NCBI GenBank assembly: GCA_020465985.1
Contig: JAANYP010001787.1
Coordinates: forward strand, 456,501-520,500
Source: Centrapalus pauciflorus
Lineage: Eukaryota > Streptophyta > Magnoliopsida > Asterales > Asteraceae
Reading direction: 5' to 3'
DNA length: 64,000 bases
Numbering within the stretch: the stretch's first letter is position 1; each line of letters opens with the position of its first letter. This document shows, one piece after another, positions 25,290 to 36,159 of this stretch. Under the pieces are notes generated by a model that saw nothing but the letters and a program-made list of their open reading frames with translations, did no database searches and had not been told where the DNA came from. The translations under genes were made by a program, and so were the position numbers.

Positions 25290-25620
25290 TGATGTAGGCC
25301 CGAGTGTGGATGATCGGGCCATAATGTTCTTGTAGGTCCAAGACAGCATGCACAACAAAATGGGGTAAACGGAAAGGGCCATAACTTTTGACTCGGGTCT
25401 CCGTTTGGGGCCCGTCAGGTGTCCAAACGTTACATGGCATAACTTTTAAAGACGGTTTGTCCAACTGTTTGGCCCAATTTCGACCCGGAGTGAAAATTAC
25501 AGACTTTTTAGTGGATTTTATGGTTTTTTGGATTTTTCTTTTGGTTCCCTGGGTCGACCCGTTGGGTTTTTGACCCGTTTATAATTTCCATATCTATTTA
25601 AACTATGTTGAAGCATCGTA
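25290..25620. other. GC-richer stretch, possible LTR fragment
   Basis: The segment starts TGATGTAGGCCCGAGTG, is distinctly richer in G+C than its surroundings (CTGGGTCGACCCG, TTTTTGACCCG) and carries CCATATCTATTTAAACT, which could serve as a TATA region. It looks like part of a retrotransposon LTR, but no partner LTR or duplication is visible. The remainder to 26024 is AT-rich with no gene. Confidence 0.25.
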
Positions 25621-26027
25621 AGTAATCAGATTATCAATTATAAATTTTTCATTTCCTAAATTCAGAGTTCTATCAGTTTTTGAAGCCTAATTGTTTGGTA
25701 TTATGAGGAATCAACAAACTTTTAGTAGAGTTTAATTTGAGAATTTTTAGAATCAACAGATTAACATGTTTATCATTTGTTACACGCTGCATCATATATT
25801 AAGTTTTTAAATCATCAAGATTCAAACAATGGTTGTATATATATGTTGGATAACATTACAAGATTTTTGATTATTAACCTTGTTTCTTTACAATTTTAGG
25901 TTGTGTATAAATGATGTTAAGTGATTAATTAAACTATTAAACTTAAACCTACATACTCACTTGATCAAGTAAATTTAGACCTAGCTATATATGCCAAATT
26001 AAATGAAAAATGTCATGTTAACACTTA

Positions 26028-26343
26028 GGGGGCGTTTGGTTCGTGGATTTTTTTATCTGGGATTTGCATTTTGTCAAAGGATTTGCATTATGCAGGATTT
26101 GCATTTGTCAGGATTTTGTCAAAGAATTTGCATTATCTTATAGAAAAAAATTGTTAATCTGAAAAATGCAAGGTAACTGGGATTTAAAATCCTAGGGGGG
26201 AGGCTGAGATTTCAAATAACAAAGAATGGAAGGATTTAAGAAATCCTGGGATTTAAAATCCTTACTGAAATCTGCGAACCAAACACAGGATTTTAAATGC
26301 AAATCCCATGAAATCCCAGGAAATCCGCGAACCAAACGCCCCC
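26028..26343. mobile_element. PIF/Harbinger (Tourist-like) MITE
   Basis: A 316-bp element has strong inverted ends GGGGGCGTTTGGTTCG, flanked by TTA at 26025-26027 and 26344-26346. The interior repeats GGATTTGCAT / GGGATTTAAAATCC in both orientations. Its right tip is overlapped by the target duplication of the next element. Confidence 0.85.
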
Positions 26344-26348
26344 TTAGG

Positions 26349-27011
26349 TAGGGATGGCAATGGGGCGGGGCGGGGCGGGGATCTCAGTTCCCGTCCCCAT
26401 CCCCGCTTCATAATCCTCTCCCCCATCCCCGGCCCCATCTCCGTCGGGGATTGAGTTCCTATTCCCATCCCCGTCCCAATCGGGGATCGGGGATCCCCGT
26501 CGGGGAATCGGGTTTTTCAAGCTCCTAAAAATTATTTAAATTTAAACTATAAATAGTAATTTAGTATAAAATATATGTCAATAAACATTAAAAAAAATTA
26601 ATTCAAACATATTTGAGGTATCTACATATATAACCTATAATTTGTAATAAAACTAAAACAAAGAAATGGATGCAAAACATTTATAAAACCAATGAAATGA
26701 AAAATAACAATAGTATTTTAAACTATAGAAAAGTCATATACAATGATATTTAATATATTATTAAAATGTAATGAATAATTTACATTGTAAAGTTAAATAT
26801 ATATAATAATTTATATTAAAACATAATTTATAACCGGGGTCGGGTTCGGGGTCGGGGATTAAAGTGTCTCCCATCCCCGCCCCATCCCCATTATTTTAAA
26901 TCGGGGATTCCCCGTCCCCATCCCCATCCCCGGTCAACTCGGGGATTCCCCGGTCAAATCGGGGTCGAGTTACGGGTTCCCCGTCGGGGATGGGTTTTTT
27001 TGCCATGCCTA
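26349..27011. mobile_element. non-autonomous hAT element with GGGGCGGG/CGGGGAT arrays
   Basis: The ends are TAGGGATGGCAATGGGG and, inward from the right, TAGGCATGGCAAAAAAA, flanked by perfect 8-bp duplications CCCTTAGG at 26341-26348 and 27012-27019. Both subterminal regions are packed with CCCCGTCCCC/CGGGGAT motifs, while the middle is AT-rich. No coding. Confidence 0.88.
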
Positions 27012-27252
27012 CCCTTAGGCAAATGTAACCCGGTTGTAAAAAACTCAATGTGTTATATATTAGTAAATCATCCCAAAAAGTTAATGTTACATATGATGAT
27101 GATCAGTCATCCCAAAATATATATACCATATGTGAAAAAAATACATTAAATTTGGATTTTTATTTTTGTATTTACTAATTCCACACTTAATAAAGTATAA
27201 AAAAACGAATATTTGAATGAAAAAATAAAATAAATGATTGTACGAATTGATT

Positions 27253-28884
27253 TTATTGAGATGGACTAGGCAAACAACTCGACAATTGCAGCTCTCTTTC
27301 AAGATTTAGCTTCAAATGTGGTGCCTTGCTTACATACAACTTCTTCATATTTGAGTTTTGTTCATGAACCAACTTCACCAAACTTCTCTTAGCGTTCGCC
27401 CGAAACGGACAATTCGACGCCAAGAAACCATCGACCAAGTGTAGATACGCCTCCAAGTCATGACAACACGCCACGTCAGCGTTTGGTTTTAGGTACGGAG
27501 AGTTTTTGATGTCGACTCTGAGTTCGGTCCCAACATGTGCGTATGCCCACGGCATGGTGTTGTCGAGCAAGTTTAGTAGTTTGTTACCAACGCTCGATTC
27601 TTTTAACTTTTTATCGACTTCTTCACTTACAAACATCCCAGGCACCCGAGTAATTAGATCTTGAGAGTTTACGATTCGTAGCACTTTCACATTTTGTGAA
27701 CTTAGACGTTTCGCAAACCCACGGTTTCCAACACGCGGCCCGCCAAACGTGTAAACAGCTATTGGCGGCAAGTGTTTCGCTTTAACACAAGTGCTTAAGT
27801 CGTCGGCCACCAAAAGGGCTAACGCAGCACCGAGGCTATGTCCTGTTACTGTAATACTAAGGGTTTCACCTTTGTATAACTCTGTTAATCGTTTAATTTC
27901 TTTGACCACTGATTCGCCGAGGCTTGGGACATGGGCTCCAGCGGTTTTGTACAGGCTTAGAAACCCGCACTCGACTTTTGGTTGCCCGTAGTTATCGGTT
28001 TTAGGTCCTGGGACTTGAACTAGCACATCTCGCATGTTTTCAATCCATTCGAGGCACGTGGCAGTTCCACGAAGGGATATAACTATATCCCTTCGTCCCA
28101 TACGTGATATCTCTCTTTGATCATCACAAACTGCCACGTACCCGATACAACTAGTCCGTTGGCTCATCCAATCAAGCCCCGGTGCTAGTTTATCTACCCA
28201 CTTCGGCAACCCAACCGATGCAGTCGCGTAAAGATTCTTGGTCACCCGATAAGACCTATCGGGCAAAGCCACGTGTCGTGGGGATGGAGCTTCATCTGCT
28301 GATGTGGCAGGGTTCGAATGAAAACAATGGTAAGCTGCTTGAATAAATTCGCCGTAACGGATCATCTCTCGTCGGAGATTTTCATCAAGCGGATCGAGTA
28401 AACCGGACCAATTATTGCTCCCGTGATACTCCCTCCACCGGGAAGCTAAACTATTCCTGGGAGAATACTCGATTCCGTTTTTTGATAACAACCGCCGCAA
28501 GCGGTTGAGATGGCGTGGAGACACCTCCTCTGCCGCCTTGTTCTCCGGCCAAATTTGAGACAAATTCAGCCCTTCCAAGAGACCTTTTCCTCTATTTTCC
28601 GACGATGACCCATTATCGGAAGTAGTACTCCCTCCTTGAACCAGTACTTCCGATTCACTCAAAACAACATGAGGTTCTGTACCCAACAGCTTTTCAAGAT
28701 TAGATAGATGTTGCCGAGTTAACTCGGTGGTTGGCATGGCCGTGTTCTTCATCATGCTCACCGAAGGACAACTTCTGACGGAAGGGTTCAACGGAGACGA
28801 CCCATAGTTATAGCCACCAACAGCGTGTCTCGCCTGAAATATGCGAAGATTGTTCGTCGGAAGTGTTGCACCGATCTGCATCAT
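27253..28884 (-). CDS. class I phospholipase A1, DAD1-like, plastid type
   Basis: A single 543-codon exon with ATG at 28884-28882. Family members hydrolyse the sn-1 ester of galactolipids and phospholipids, releasing fatty acids that can feed jasmonate synthesis; most class I proteins are in plastids. The first ~110 residues are Ser/Asn-rich and lack a catalytic fold, consistent with a transit peptide and linker. The lipase-3 domain runs from about 210 to 480: GHSLG with nucleophile S350, D409 in SQDLITRVP and H475 in CCHDLEAY form the expected triad, and DIVISLRGT (266-274) supplies the oxyanion region. All parts are intact. Position next to RGG and enoyl-CoA hydratase genes suggests orthology with Arabidopsis PLA1-Ibeta2 (At4g16820, from memory); the gamma subgroup is the alternative. 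No intron is evident. Confidence 0.93.
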   Translation of the reverse strand: MMQIGATLPTNNLRIFQARHAVGGYNYGSSPLNPSVRSCPSVSMMKNTAMPTTELTRQHLSNLEKLLGTEPHVVLSESEVLVQGGSTTSDNGSSSENRGKGLLEGLNLSQIWPENKAAEEVSPRHLNRLRRLLSKNGIEYSPRNSLASRWREYHGSNNWSGLLDPLDENLRREMIRYGEFIQAAYHCFHSNPATSADEAPSPRHVALPDRSYRVTKNLYATASVGLPKWVDKLAPGLDWMSQRTSCIGYVAVCDDQREISRMGRRDIVISLRGTATCLEWIENMRDVLVQVPGPKTDNYGQPKVECGFLSLYKTAGAHVPSLGESVVKEIKRLTELYKGETLSITVTGHSLGAALALLVADDLSTCVKAKHLPPIAVYTFGGPRVGNRGFAKRLSSQNVKVLRIVNSQDLITRVPGMFVSEEVDKKLKESSVGNKLLNLLDNTMPWAYAHVGTELRVDIKNSPYLKPNADVACCHDLEAYLHLVDGFLASNCPFRANAKRSLVKLVHEQNSNMKKLYVSKAPHLKLNLERELQLSSCLPSPSQ

Positions 28885-29013
28885 GGTTTCTTCAGATATG
28901 AAAAATGAAAAAGAAAATGGAGGCTTTAAAGAGAGAAAGTTGAGTGAGATTGGTCAAATTACAAATATCAGTGTTAGAAAGGGGGGCTACAGTGAATATT
29001 GACGAGGATATAT

Positions 29014-29023
29014 TATATATATA
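29014..29023 (-). promoter_or_regulatory. candidate TATA box of the phospholipase gene
   Basis: TATATATA on the minus strand lies about 130 bp upstream of the ATG at 28884, a plausible distance for a plant promoter with a ~100-bp leader. It is one of several AT-rich possibilities. Confidence 0.35.
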
Positions 29024-29146
29024 GAATAATTGAGGGGGTACTAATGTAAATATTTTCTTTTTCTTTTTTGAATGGTCAGAATATACCCCCAAAGTTCTTG
29101 GAAGGCTCAAAGTAACTTCTTTTAACTTTATTTCGTCATTAACCAC

Positions 29147-30330
29147 TAAAATAAGTCTGCAACAGACGTGTAACCAATAATAACCATAGTCTATAGTTGC
29201 TTACTTGGACCTATATGTTTTTAAAAAGTAATTTTAAAGGTACACATCAGTTCATAAAAGGATCAGATTAAACACAACCATAATCAATAACAAAACGTTA
29301 TGAAACAGGTAAGTTGGTTCGGTGTTGAATCGGTTCTAGATTAGAATCAATTTGGTGTCAAATTGGAATGGGAACCAAATAGAAAACTAAAATATTCCAA
29401 ATGAAAGTTTAGAATAAAATGATTTTATTTCAAATACGGAAAATATTTATGGAAAAAATATATATTGAAACTATTGTGGACCGATTAAGAATTGGATTTT
29501 TAAAAAAAGTGTTAACCAATAACAAAAATAAACATAACCAATTTTGATCCGGTTGTAGTTTAATTATATAATTTTGTTGATTTGAAACAATTTAGGATTC
29601 ATCTAAAAAATCCTATCTCATGATTCATTTTGTTTGTTATCATGCGTCAAAAGATAATGTTTTAATAATTAAGTACATATATGATAATTATTTTTATTTA
29701 AAAGTAAAATATGTGGAGACCGGAGAGTATGTGCTTTAAACATAGGTATTGAATTCTTGATTGTTAGTGGTTTTAGACTTTTAGTAATAAAATAATCAAA
29801 AGATTTTTCTTGTTTATAAGATCCTCACGTTAATTGGTTGCTACCATCATTTCGTTATTTTTAGAAGTGGTGTTGTAGTTATGAGGTATAAGAACGTAAC
29901 AGGGTTGAGCAAAAACATCTATTTTACTTAAATCAGATCGTTTCTCAATTCTTATAATTACTTTAAATAGGTTCTTAGCTCGCTTCTTATCGATTCGGTT
30001 AAGTTCGGTTTTGTATTTTTTTGAAAGTTGGAAAACCAACTAATTGGTATATTTCATTATTTCCGCCCAATTCTTTTGGTTTTGCGTATTTTGGGTTCGA
30101 TCTGATTAGGAACCGAACTCATTCCTAAAATGTAATAGTATAGCATATGCTTTATTTATATAGAAATTCATTAGTGTGTGTATTTATGCTACATTTCGTA
30201 TTATTGTCATTGGTCCCATAACATCTTCAGGCACTTGTTGTGTTAAATCTAATATAACTTGTATTTATATTCTATCAATAATATAAATTAATTCGTGGGG
30301 AATCCATTTCTCTACATGGTATAAACGCCT
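29147..30330. other. intergenic stretch with worn hAT-like motifs
   Basis: No gene is seen. Around 29310-29360 (GGTTCGGTGTTGAATCGGTTC) and 30000-30120 (CGGTTAAGTTCGGTT, AGGAACCGAACTC) there are inverted CGGTT-rich segments that could be the two sides of an old hAT-type element, without clear ends. Confidence 0.3.
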
Positions 30331-30336
30331 ACACTA

Positions 30337-30452
30337 TGTTTGGTACAAAGAATTAAGGCTAGGGAAATGGAAATAAGAGGAATTCCCATGTTAACAAAAC
30401 ATGAGAATTCCTCTTATTTCCATTTCCCTAGCCTTAATTCTTTGTACCAAAC
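30337..30452. repeat. near-perfect hairpin (small MITE)
   Basis: Two arms of about 53 bases, starting GTTTGGTACAAAGAATTAAG on each strand, are inverse copies with one visible mismatch (CCCATG versus CTCATG). They are separated by only about 10 bases centred near 30395. The GTTTGGTAC tip recalls the MITE at 4436. A transcript would fold into a long perfect stem. Confidence 0.85.
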
Positions 30453-30640
30453 GCACCCTTGCACAACCTTCCTCCATTTATCTCGTCTCTATCTATGCCT
30501 CTTCACTATAGTTATCTTGATCTCCTCCATGACTGTACTCTTTGCCGACTCAATCTCGTCTCTCATACTAAGATTATCCAGTGATAGCCACCATCTCCTT
30601 GGTCACTAGTGTTATAAACCATCGTCGCACCTCCTTGTCG

Positions 30641-30641
<1 letters not shown>

Positions 30642-30685
<44 letters not shown>
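30642..30685. repeat. (TC)n microsatellite
   Basis: About 22 TC units. The stretch from here to 31017 shows no gene. Confidence 0.95.
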
Positions 30686-30688
<3 letters not shown>

Positions 30689-31022
30689 GCCTTTACCGGG
30701 TGTTAGAAATTTGGGTTTGGATATCAATGAAAAAGGAATCGATTTAGACTTGGATGTTGTTAACCATCTGAAATGAAATTTCGGTTCGGTTAAACACCCC
30801 CAGTTGAAGCCCTTGACCCCCACATTACATTTGTATTTTGATTTAGATCAAAATTATAAACTTGTGCACTTCCTATTTACAAACTCATTTTAGTTCCATT
30901 CAAAAATCATTAAACGGGTCAATAATATTATAATAAAGTACTATCAACGGTGACGATATTTTAAAGCCTCGAGCACCCTCGCCTGTGATAAAACCACATG
31001 GTGTCACCAACATTTTAAAGCC

Positions 31023-31133
31023 TGTTAAATAATGATTAATGTATAGTGTAGGGGTCTCTAATGTAAATATGTACTCTTTATATTTAGAGTGTTGAATGCA
31101 ATACACCCTTGAGGGTTTCCACACATTCTAGCA
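31023..31133 (+). repeat. 5' LTR of the Copia element
   Basis: 111 bp, TG...CA ends. It includes TACTCTTTATATT, which could be a TATA region. Confidence 0.9.
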
Positions 31134-31145
31134 TGGTATCAAGCC
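31134..31145 (+). other. primer binding site of the Copia element
   Basis: TGGTATCAAGCC starts immediately after the LTR. The first eight bases match the complement of the 3' end of initiator methionine tRNA (TGGTATCA), the usual primer in plant Copia. Confidence 0.75.
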
Positions 31146-31768
31146 TAACCCTAATTCTTAAAAAATTAGGTTATTTTTTTCTGGCCCTGTGACCTCCGGC
31201 CGCCCACCGCCTCCATTTCCGGCGGCCACCCTTCTCCCCACCATACCACCGCCGGACAGCAGGTTCCTCCTCCTCCGGCCGCTGCAAACCCTCCAGTCGC
31301 TGCCAACCTTTCGCTTCCGCCACTCACTGCCGCTGCACTGAACCCTAGGCGCCGCCTGCGCCATTTTCAGCCATCGCCTGCGCAGATCTGCCGTGCGCCG
31401 CATCCCTTTCAGCCACCGCCTGCGCCGCTCTGTTGCGCTGCCTCTCAGAAAACCCTAGCCGTGAGCCGAGCGCCGTCTCCTTCCCAACCCTAGCCGCGAG
31501 CCGCCTCTTTGCAAACCCTACCTGTGCGCCGCCCTCTTGCAAAACCCAGCCGTGCGCCGCCCTCCTTGCAAACCCAGCCGTGCGCCGCCTTCTCTACGGC
31601 TTCCTCAACCGCCGCTGCTTCTGGCCGCCGGTCATCCACCATCCTGCCGCCTGTTGCCGCTGCAGAAACCGCCTCCCTCTCAAAAACCTTTGTGAGCACG
31701 TTCTTGTTTTTTTTATTTTCCGGTTAATTTCTATTTTATTTCTTTTACAACTATTATTATTATTAGTT

Positions 31769-32546
31769 ATGACAGGAAATCCCTCACAAACCACACAAAA
31801 TCCCACTGCCTCTCAACTAGTTTTTGCCATTGGTAATGTCTATCCCCAGTTTAGTTTTAAGTTAACCACTGATGGTTCACGCTATAAATTATGGTGTCAC
31901 ATTTTTACCGATGTGTGCAAAGGTGCCAAAGTCATGGGTCACATTAATGGAAAATCAAAACCCACTAGCCCTGATGATGAGGATTGGGAGGCTATAGATT
32001 CTCGCATTAAATCTTGGTTTTATTCAACCTGTGAACCAAATTTACTTAATATCATCACCACAGACAATTGTACTGCACATGATCTTTGGGAAGCACTTGA
32101 TGCTCACTTTCTGAATAATAAACTGTCTCGTAGTCTTCAACTTCAAACTCTTTTTCGAAATACCAAAAAGGGTGACCTTTCCATCACCGATTACTGTCAC
32201 ACACTAAAAGATATTGCTGATTCCCTAGCCGATGTTGACACCAAAATCACTGATCAGGATCTCGTTTTGCAAATTCTACAACATTTACCTTCATCCTATC
32301 AAAGTTTAATTGATGTCATCACTCATACTAAACCTTTTCCCTCCTTCCTTGAAGCCAAAAACATGTTATTGTTACATGAATCCCGAGAAGACCAGCCTGA
32401 GCCCACCCTTGAACCTCAACCTTCCCTCAGTTCTGCCCTATATTCCTCGTCTGGCACTAATAATAATAATGGAAAAGGGAAAAATAAAAATAATCGGGGA
32501 AATAGAAACACAGGTCGTGTTGCGTCTAAGGGAAATACAGGGGGGG
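31769..32546 (+). pseudogene. Copia gag
   Basis: The ATG at 31769 opens MTGNPSQTTQNP. The reading frame is also open upstream to 31433, but there it is GC-rich leader with no gag likeness. The protein shows the Copia gag pattern (WCHIFTDVCKGAKVMGHINGK, FLNNKLSRSLQLQTLFRN, ILQHLPSSYQSLIDVI) and ends in an Asn/Gly/Lys-rich tail without an obvious CCHC knuckle. It forms virus-like particles in active elements. At a run of seven G (32540-32546) the frame shifts relative to the continuing pol frame; six G would restore continuity, so an extra G is the likely lesion, though programmed slippage cannot be excluded. Confidence 0.85.
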
Positions 32547-34317
32547 TTCTTTTAACAGCACTTCTTCTTTTACAGGTAACTCCCGTGATGCAGGTCAATT
32601 CACTGCTCCTCCAGCTTTTAACAATCAACTCCTTCAGCTCCTTCAGAATGCTCTACATCAGCAAGCTCAGGCCTCTCACCATGGCAGTCACCATCGACAG
32701 CAGGTGTCTTCCACACCAACTCATGCCGGGTCTCACACCTCATCTGCACTATATGCAGCACCGCCTTCAGTGTCTCCTGCACATGCAGCTCCGCCTCAGT
32801 TCACCGATCTGGCAGCTCTCTTCAGTTCAATGTCCGTTCAGCCGCCTCAACAGCCTCAGGATAACAACTACTACATGGACATTGGCGCAAGCTCACACAT
32901 GTCCTTCAACCAAGGTAACTTACTTTCTCTTAAACCTTGTGGTAAGTCAAAAGTAATCATGGTTGGTAATGGTGCTTTACTCCCGGTTTCTTGCATTGGT
33001 GATACATTTCTTCCCTTATCACAAAATCACTTGGCACTGAAAAATGTACTTGTTTCTGATCAAATGGTTAAGAATCTGATTTTCGTGCGTAAGTTCACTA
33101 TTGATAACTGGGTTTCTGTTGACTTTGATCCTTTTGGTTTCTCCATAAAGGATCTTAATACAGGGCGTCTTCTTCATCGCTCTGACAGTACTGGCGATCT
33201 CTACCCCGTTCTACAGCCTTCTCTGCCTTCCATGCCATCTGCCACCGCTATGGTTGCCGTGTCTCCTCATGTGTGGCATCGTCGTCTTGGTCATCCGGGC
33301 ACTACTACTTTTAATTTTTTACGTTCTCGTAACTTTATTTCTTGTTCCAATGCACTGTTACCTACGTGTCACGCTTGTCAACTAAGTAAACATTGTCGTT
33401 TGTCTTTTTCAAAGTCTATAACAAAGACTTCACGCATTTTTGAACTGGTTCATTCAGACTTGTGGACATCTCCTGTATCAAGTTTGAGTGGTTTTAAATA
33501 TTATATACTGTTTTTGGATGATTATTCTCATTTCTTATGGGTGTTCCCTTTGCGTGCTAAATCTGATGTGTTTCAAGTTTTTTGTAATTTCCGTGCCTAT
33601 GTTGTAAATCAGTTTAAAACTGATATCCAATCCTTTCAGTGTGACAACGGCCGTGAATTTAACAACACCAAATTACTTGAAGTTTTCCAAAAACATGGCA
33701 TTAAAGTTCGCTTCTCGTGTCCCTATACTTCCCAACAAAATGGCAAAGCTGAACGAGCCATTCGCACCATCAACAATGTGGTTCGTACGCTTCTGTTTCA
33801 AGCCTCCCTTCCACCCAAATTCTGGGTTGAAGCACTCACCATGTCTGTTCATCTTCTGAACATTCTTCCTACTACCACTCTGGCTTCAAAAACACCATGT
33901 GAGGTCTTGTACGACACTTTCCCGGATTTCACACACCTACGTGTTTTTGGGTGCCTTTGTTATCCAAACCTATCTTCTACGGCTCCAAACAAGCTCTCCC
34001 CTCGCTCTACTGCTTGTGTCTACCTCGACCCTTCTCCTTGTCATCGGGGTCATCGATGCTATGATCTTGTCACTCATCGTATTATTGTCTCTCGTCATGT
34101 GATGTTTGATGAAGATCATTTTCCCTATGCATCGTTTAATGCACCACCCTCTCCCTCTGAGTATGATGTGTTCTCTGATGATGTCACCACACCCTCTTTG
34201 ATGACAAATGAACACATTGCATCCTCATCCACCACTCCCTCTTCTCCTCCTTCTACCTCGCCTACCTCGAGTGATATGCCCATCACAAATGATAATGAGC
34301 CTGCAGTCGATAACTAA
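32547..34317 (+). pseudogene. Copia protease and integrase segment
   Basis: The frame continues from the G run through protease and integrase. The protease signature reads DIGASSHM where the family has D-T/S-G-A, so a residue of the active-site motif is changed. Integrase shows the zinc-binding HHCC part (WHRRLGHPG, CHACQLSKH) and the catalytic core with D in HSDLWTSP, D in QCDNGREF and E in NGKAERAIR. After a Ser/Pro-rich linker a TAA stop at 34315-34317 interrupts the frame, which continues open beyond it. Confidence 0.85.
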
Positions 34318-36059
34318 CCACAATCGTCTGATGCTCCTCATTCTCCGCACAGTACCTCTGTGCAACCTGTTCTTTCAGCCACCACTGCTCCCCCTCCTCA
34401 GGACCCTACCTCCACCCATCCTATGACGACTCGCTCACGCACCGGCAGTCTCAAACCTCGTCACATCTTCAACCTTTCCGCAGTTGACTCGCTATCCCCA
34501 ATTCCCAAGTCTTCTGCTCAGGCGATTCGTGATCCCAATTGGAAGGCAGCCATGGACGCTGAAATGTCTGTCCTTTTCTCTAATCACACGTGGGATCTTG
34601 TTCCCCCTCCACCAAAAGTCAACATTGTTGGCTGCCGTTGGCTATATCGCCATAAGTTCGACAGTCAGGGTCGTCTTGAGCGTTACAAAGGCCGTCTGGT
34701 GGCTCAAGGCTTTTCTCAAATGCCTGGTTTTGACTATGACGAAACTTTCAGCCCTGTTGTCAAACCAGTCACTGTCAGAATGGTCCTTAGCATTGCTCTC
34801 TCCCTAAACTGGCCGATTCATCAGCTTGATGTTAAAAATGCTTTTCTCAATGGTGAATTATCAGAGGAAGTCTATATGAAACAACCTCCTGGCTATGTTC
34901 ACTCTTCCTTCCCACAGCATGTCTGTCGCCTTCGAAAAGCCCTCTACGGTCTCAAACAGGCTCCCCGTGCTTGGTTTCATCGCTTCGTTGTCTTCATTAC
35001 TTCTCTCGGCTTCCATTCAAGTAAATCTGACAGCTCTCTCTTCGTTTACCACCACGGTCGTGACACAATCTATCTTCTACTTTATGTCGATGACATTATT
35101 CTGACTGCTTCCTCCCAATCTTTGGTTAATCAGGTCATCTCTCGTCTCTCCTCTGAGTTCAAAATGACTGATCTTGACGCTCTCTCCTTCTTTCTAGGGG
35201 TCTCCGCTATTCGCTCTTCTTCGGGCCTTTTTCTGTCTCAAACAGTTTTTGCCCAATAAATCACTTCTCGTGCTGGCATGGACACTTGTCATCCTTGCTC
35301 ATCACCGGCTGAGACAAAGTCTAAACTACCCTCCTCTGGCAAACCAGTCGATGATCCGACTCTTTATCGAAGTCTCGCAGGTGCGTTACAGTACCTCACG
35401 ATCACTCGTCCGGAAATCTCCTATGCTGTACAACAAATATGTCTGTACATGCATGATCCTTGCCAACCTCATCTGAATGCCCTCAAACGCATTCTCGTTA
35501 TGTCAAGGGTACTTTATCTCATGGTCTTTTTCTCCGCCCATCTTCTATAAATCGTTTGGTCTGTTACACTGATGCTGATTGGGCCGGCTGTCCTGAAACA
35601 CGCCGGTCCACCTCTGGGTTCTGCATCTTTCTCGGTGACAATCTTGTTTCTTGGTCCTCTAAACGCCAACATGTTGTGTCCCGTTCTAGTGACGAAGCTG
35701 AATATCGTGGCATTGCTAATGTTGTTGCCGAATCTGCATGGCTTCGTAATCTTTTGATTGAGTTACATCTACCACTTTCACGTGCCACTGTTGTTTTTTG
35801 TGATAATGTAAGTGCCATGTATTTAGCTAATAACCCAGTGCAGCACCAACGTACCAAACATGTGGAAATTGACTTACACTTTGTAAGAGAACGTATTGCT
35901 TTGGGGCAAGTGCGTGTGTCGCATGTGCCATCTTCTCAACAGTTAGCAGATATATTTACTAAAGGACTTCCTACACAGTTGTTTTTAAATTTTAAGTTCA
36001 GTCTTAGCATTCGTCCTCCTCCAGCTCCGACTGAGGGGGGTGTGTTAAATAATGATTAA
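34318..36059 (+). pseudogene. Copia reverse transcriptase and RNase H segment
   Basis: In the same frame as integrase, reverse transcriptase shows GCRWLYRHKFDSQGRLERYK, LDVKNAFLNGEL and the catalytic LLLYVDDIIL. A TAA at 35257-35259 falls just after the RT core. The frame then runs to about 35499, where a one-base deletion within the segment coding HLNALKRIL moves it to the next frame. RNase H follows there (YTDADWAGC, SSDEAEYRG, ADIFTKGL). With the gag frameshift and the linker stop this makes four coding breaks, so the element cannot encode its own full polyprotein. Confidence 0.85.
36027..36042 (+). other. polypurine tract of the Copia element
   Basis: GACTGAGGGGGGTG lies directly before the 3' LTR, where plus-strand DNA synthesis is primed in LTR retrotransposons. 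Confidence 0.6.
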
Positions 36060-36154
36060 TGTATAGTGTAGGGGGTCTCTAATGTAAATATGTACTCTTT
36101 ATATTCTGAGTGTTGAATGCAATACACCCTTGAGGGTTTCCACACATTCTAGCA
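36043..36154 (+). repeat. 3' LTR of the Copia element
   Basis: 112 bp. It differs from the 5' LTR by one extra G in a G run and two substitutions near TATATTCTGAG. Confidence 0.9.
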
Positions 36155-36159
36155 AAGCC

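Larger units (their letters stand above)
31023..36154 (+). mobile_element. Ty1-Copia LTR retrotransposon, defective, very short LTRs
   Basis: A 5.1-kb element is bounded by LTRs 31023-31133 (111 bp) and 36043-36154 (112 bp), each TGTTAAAT...TCTAGCA, and by AAGCC duplications at 31018-31022 and 36155-36159. The LTRs differ at two bases and one indel. A primer binding site TGGTATCA follows the 5' LTR and a G-rich polypurine tract precedes the 3' LTR. The order protease, integrase, reverse transcriptase, RNase H is that of Copia. Coding is broken at four places. Confidence 0.93.

Noticed and set aside
27087..27302. 71-codon ORF overlapping the end of the phospholipase gene
   Set aside because: It is an AT-rich shadow frame of the 3' region with no family likeness.
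31158..31806. Minus-strand Arg/Ala-rich ORFs at the Copia leader
   Set aside because: They reflect high GC content in the leader and have no domain likeness.
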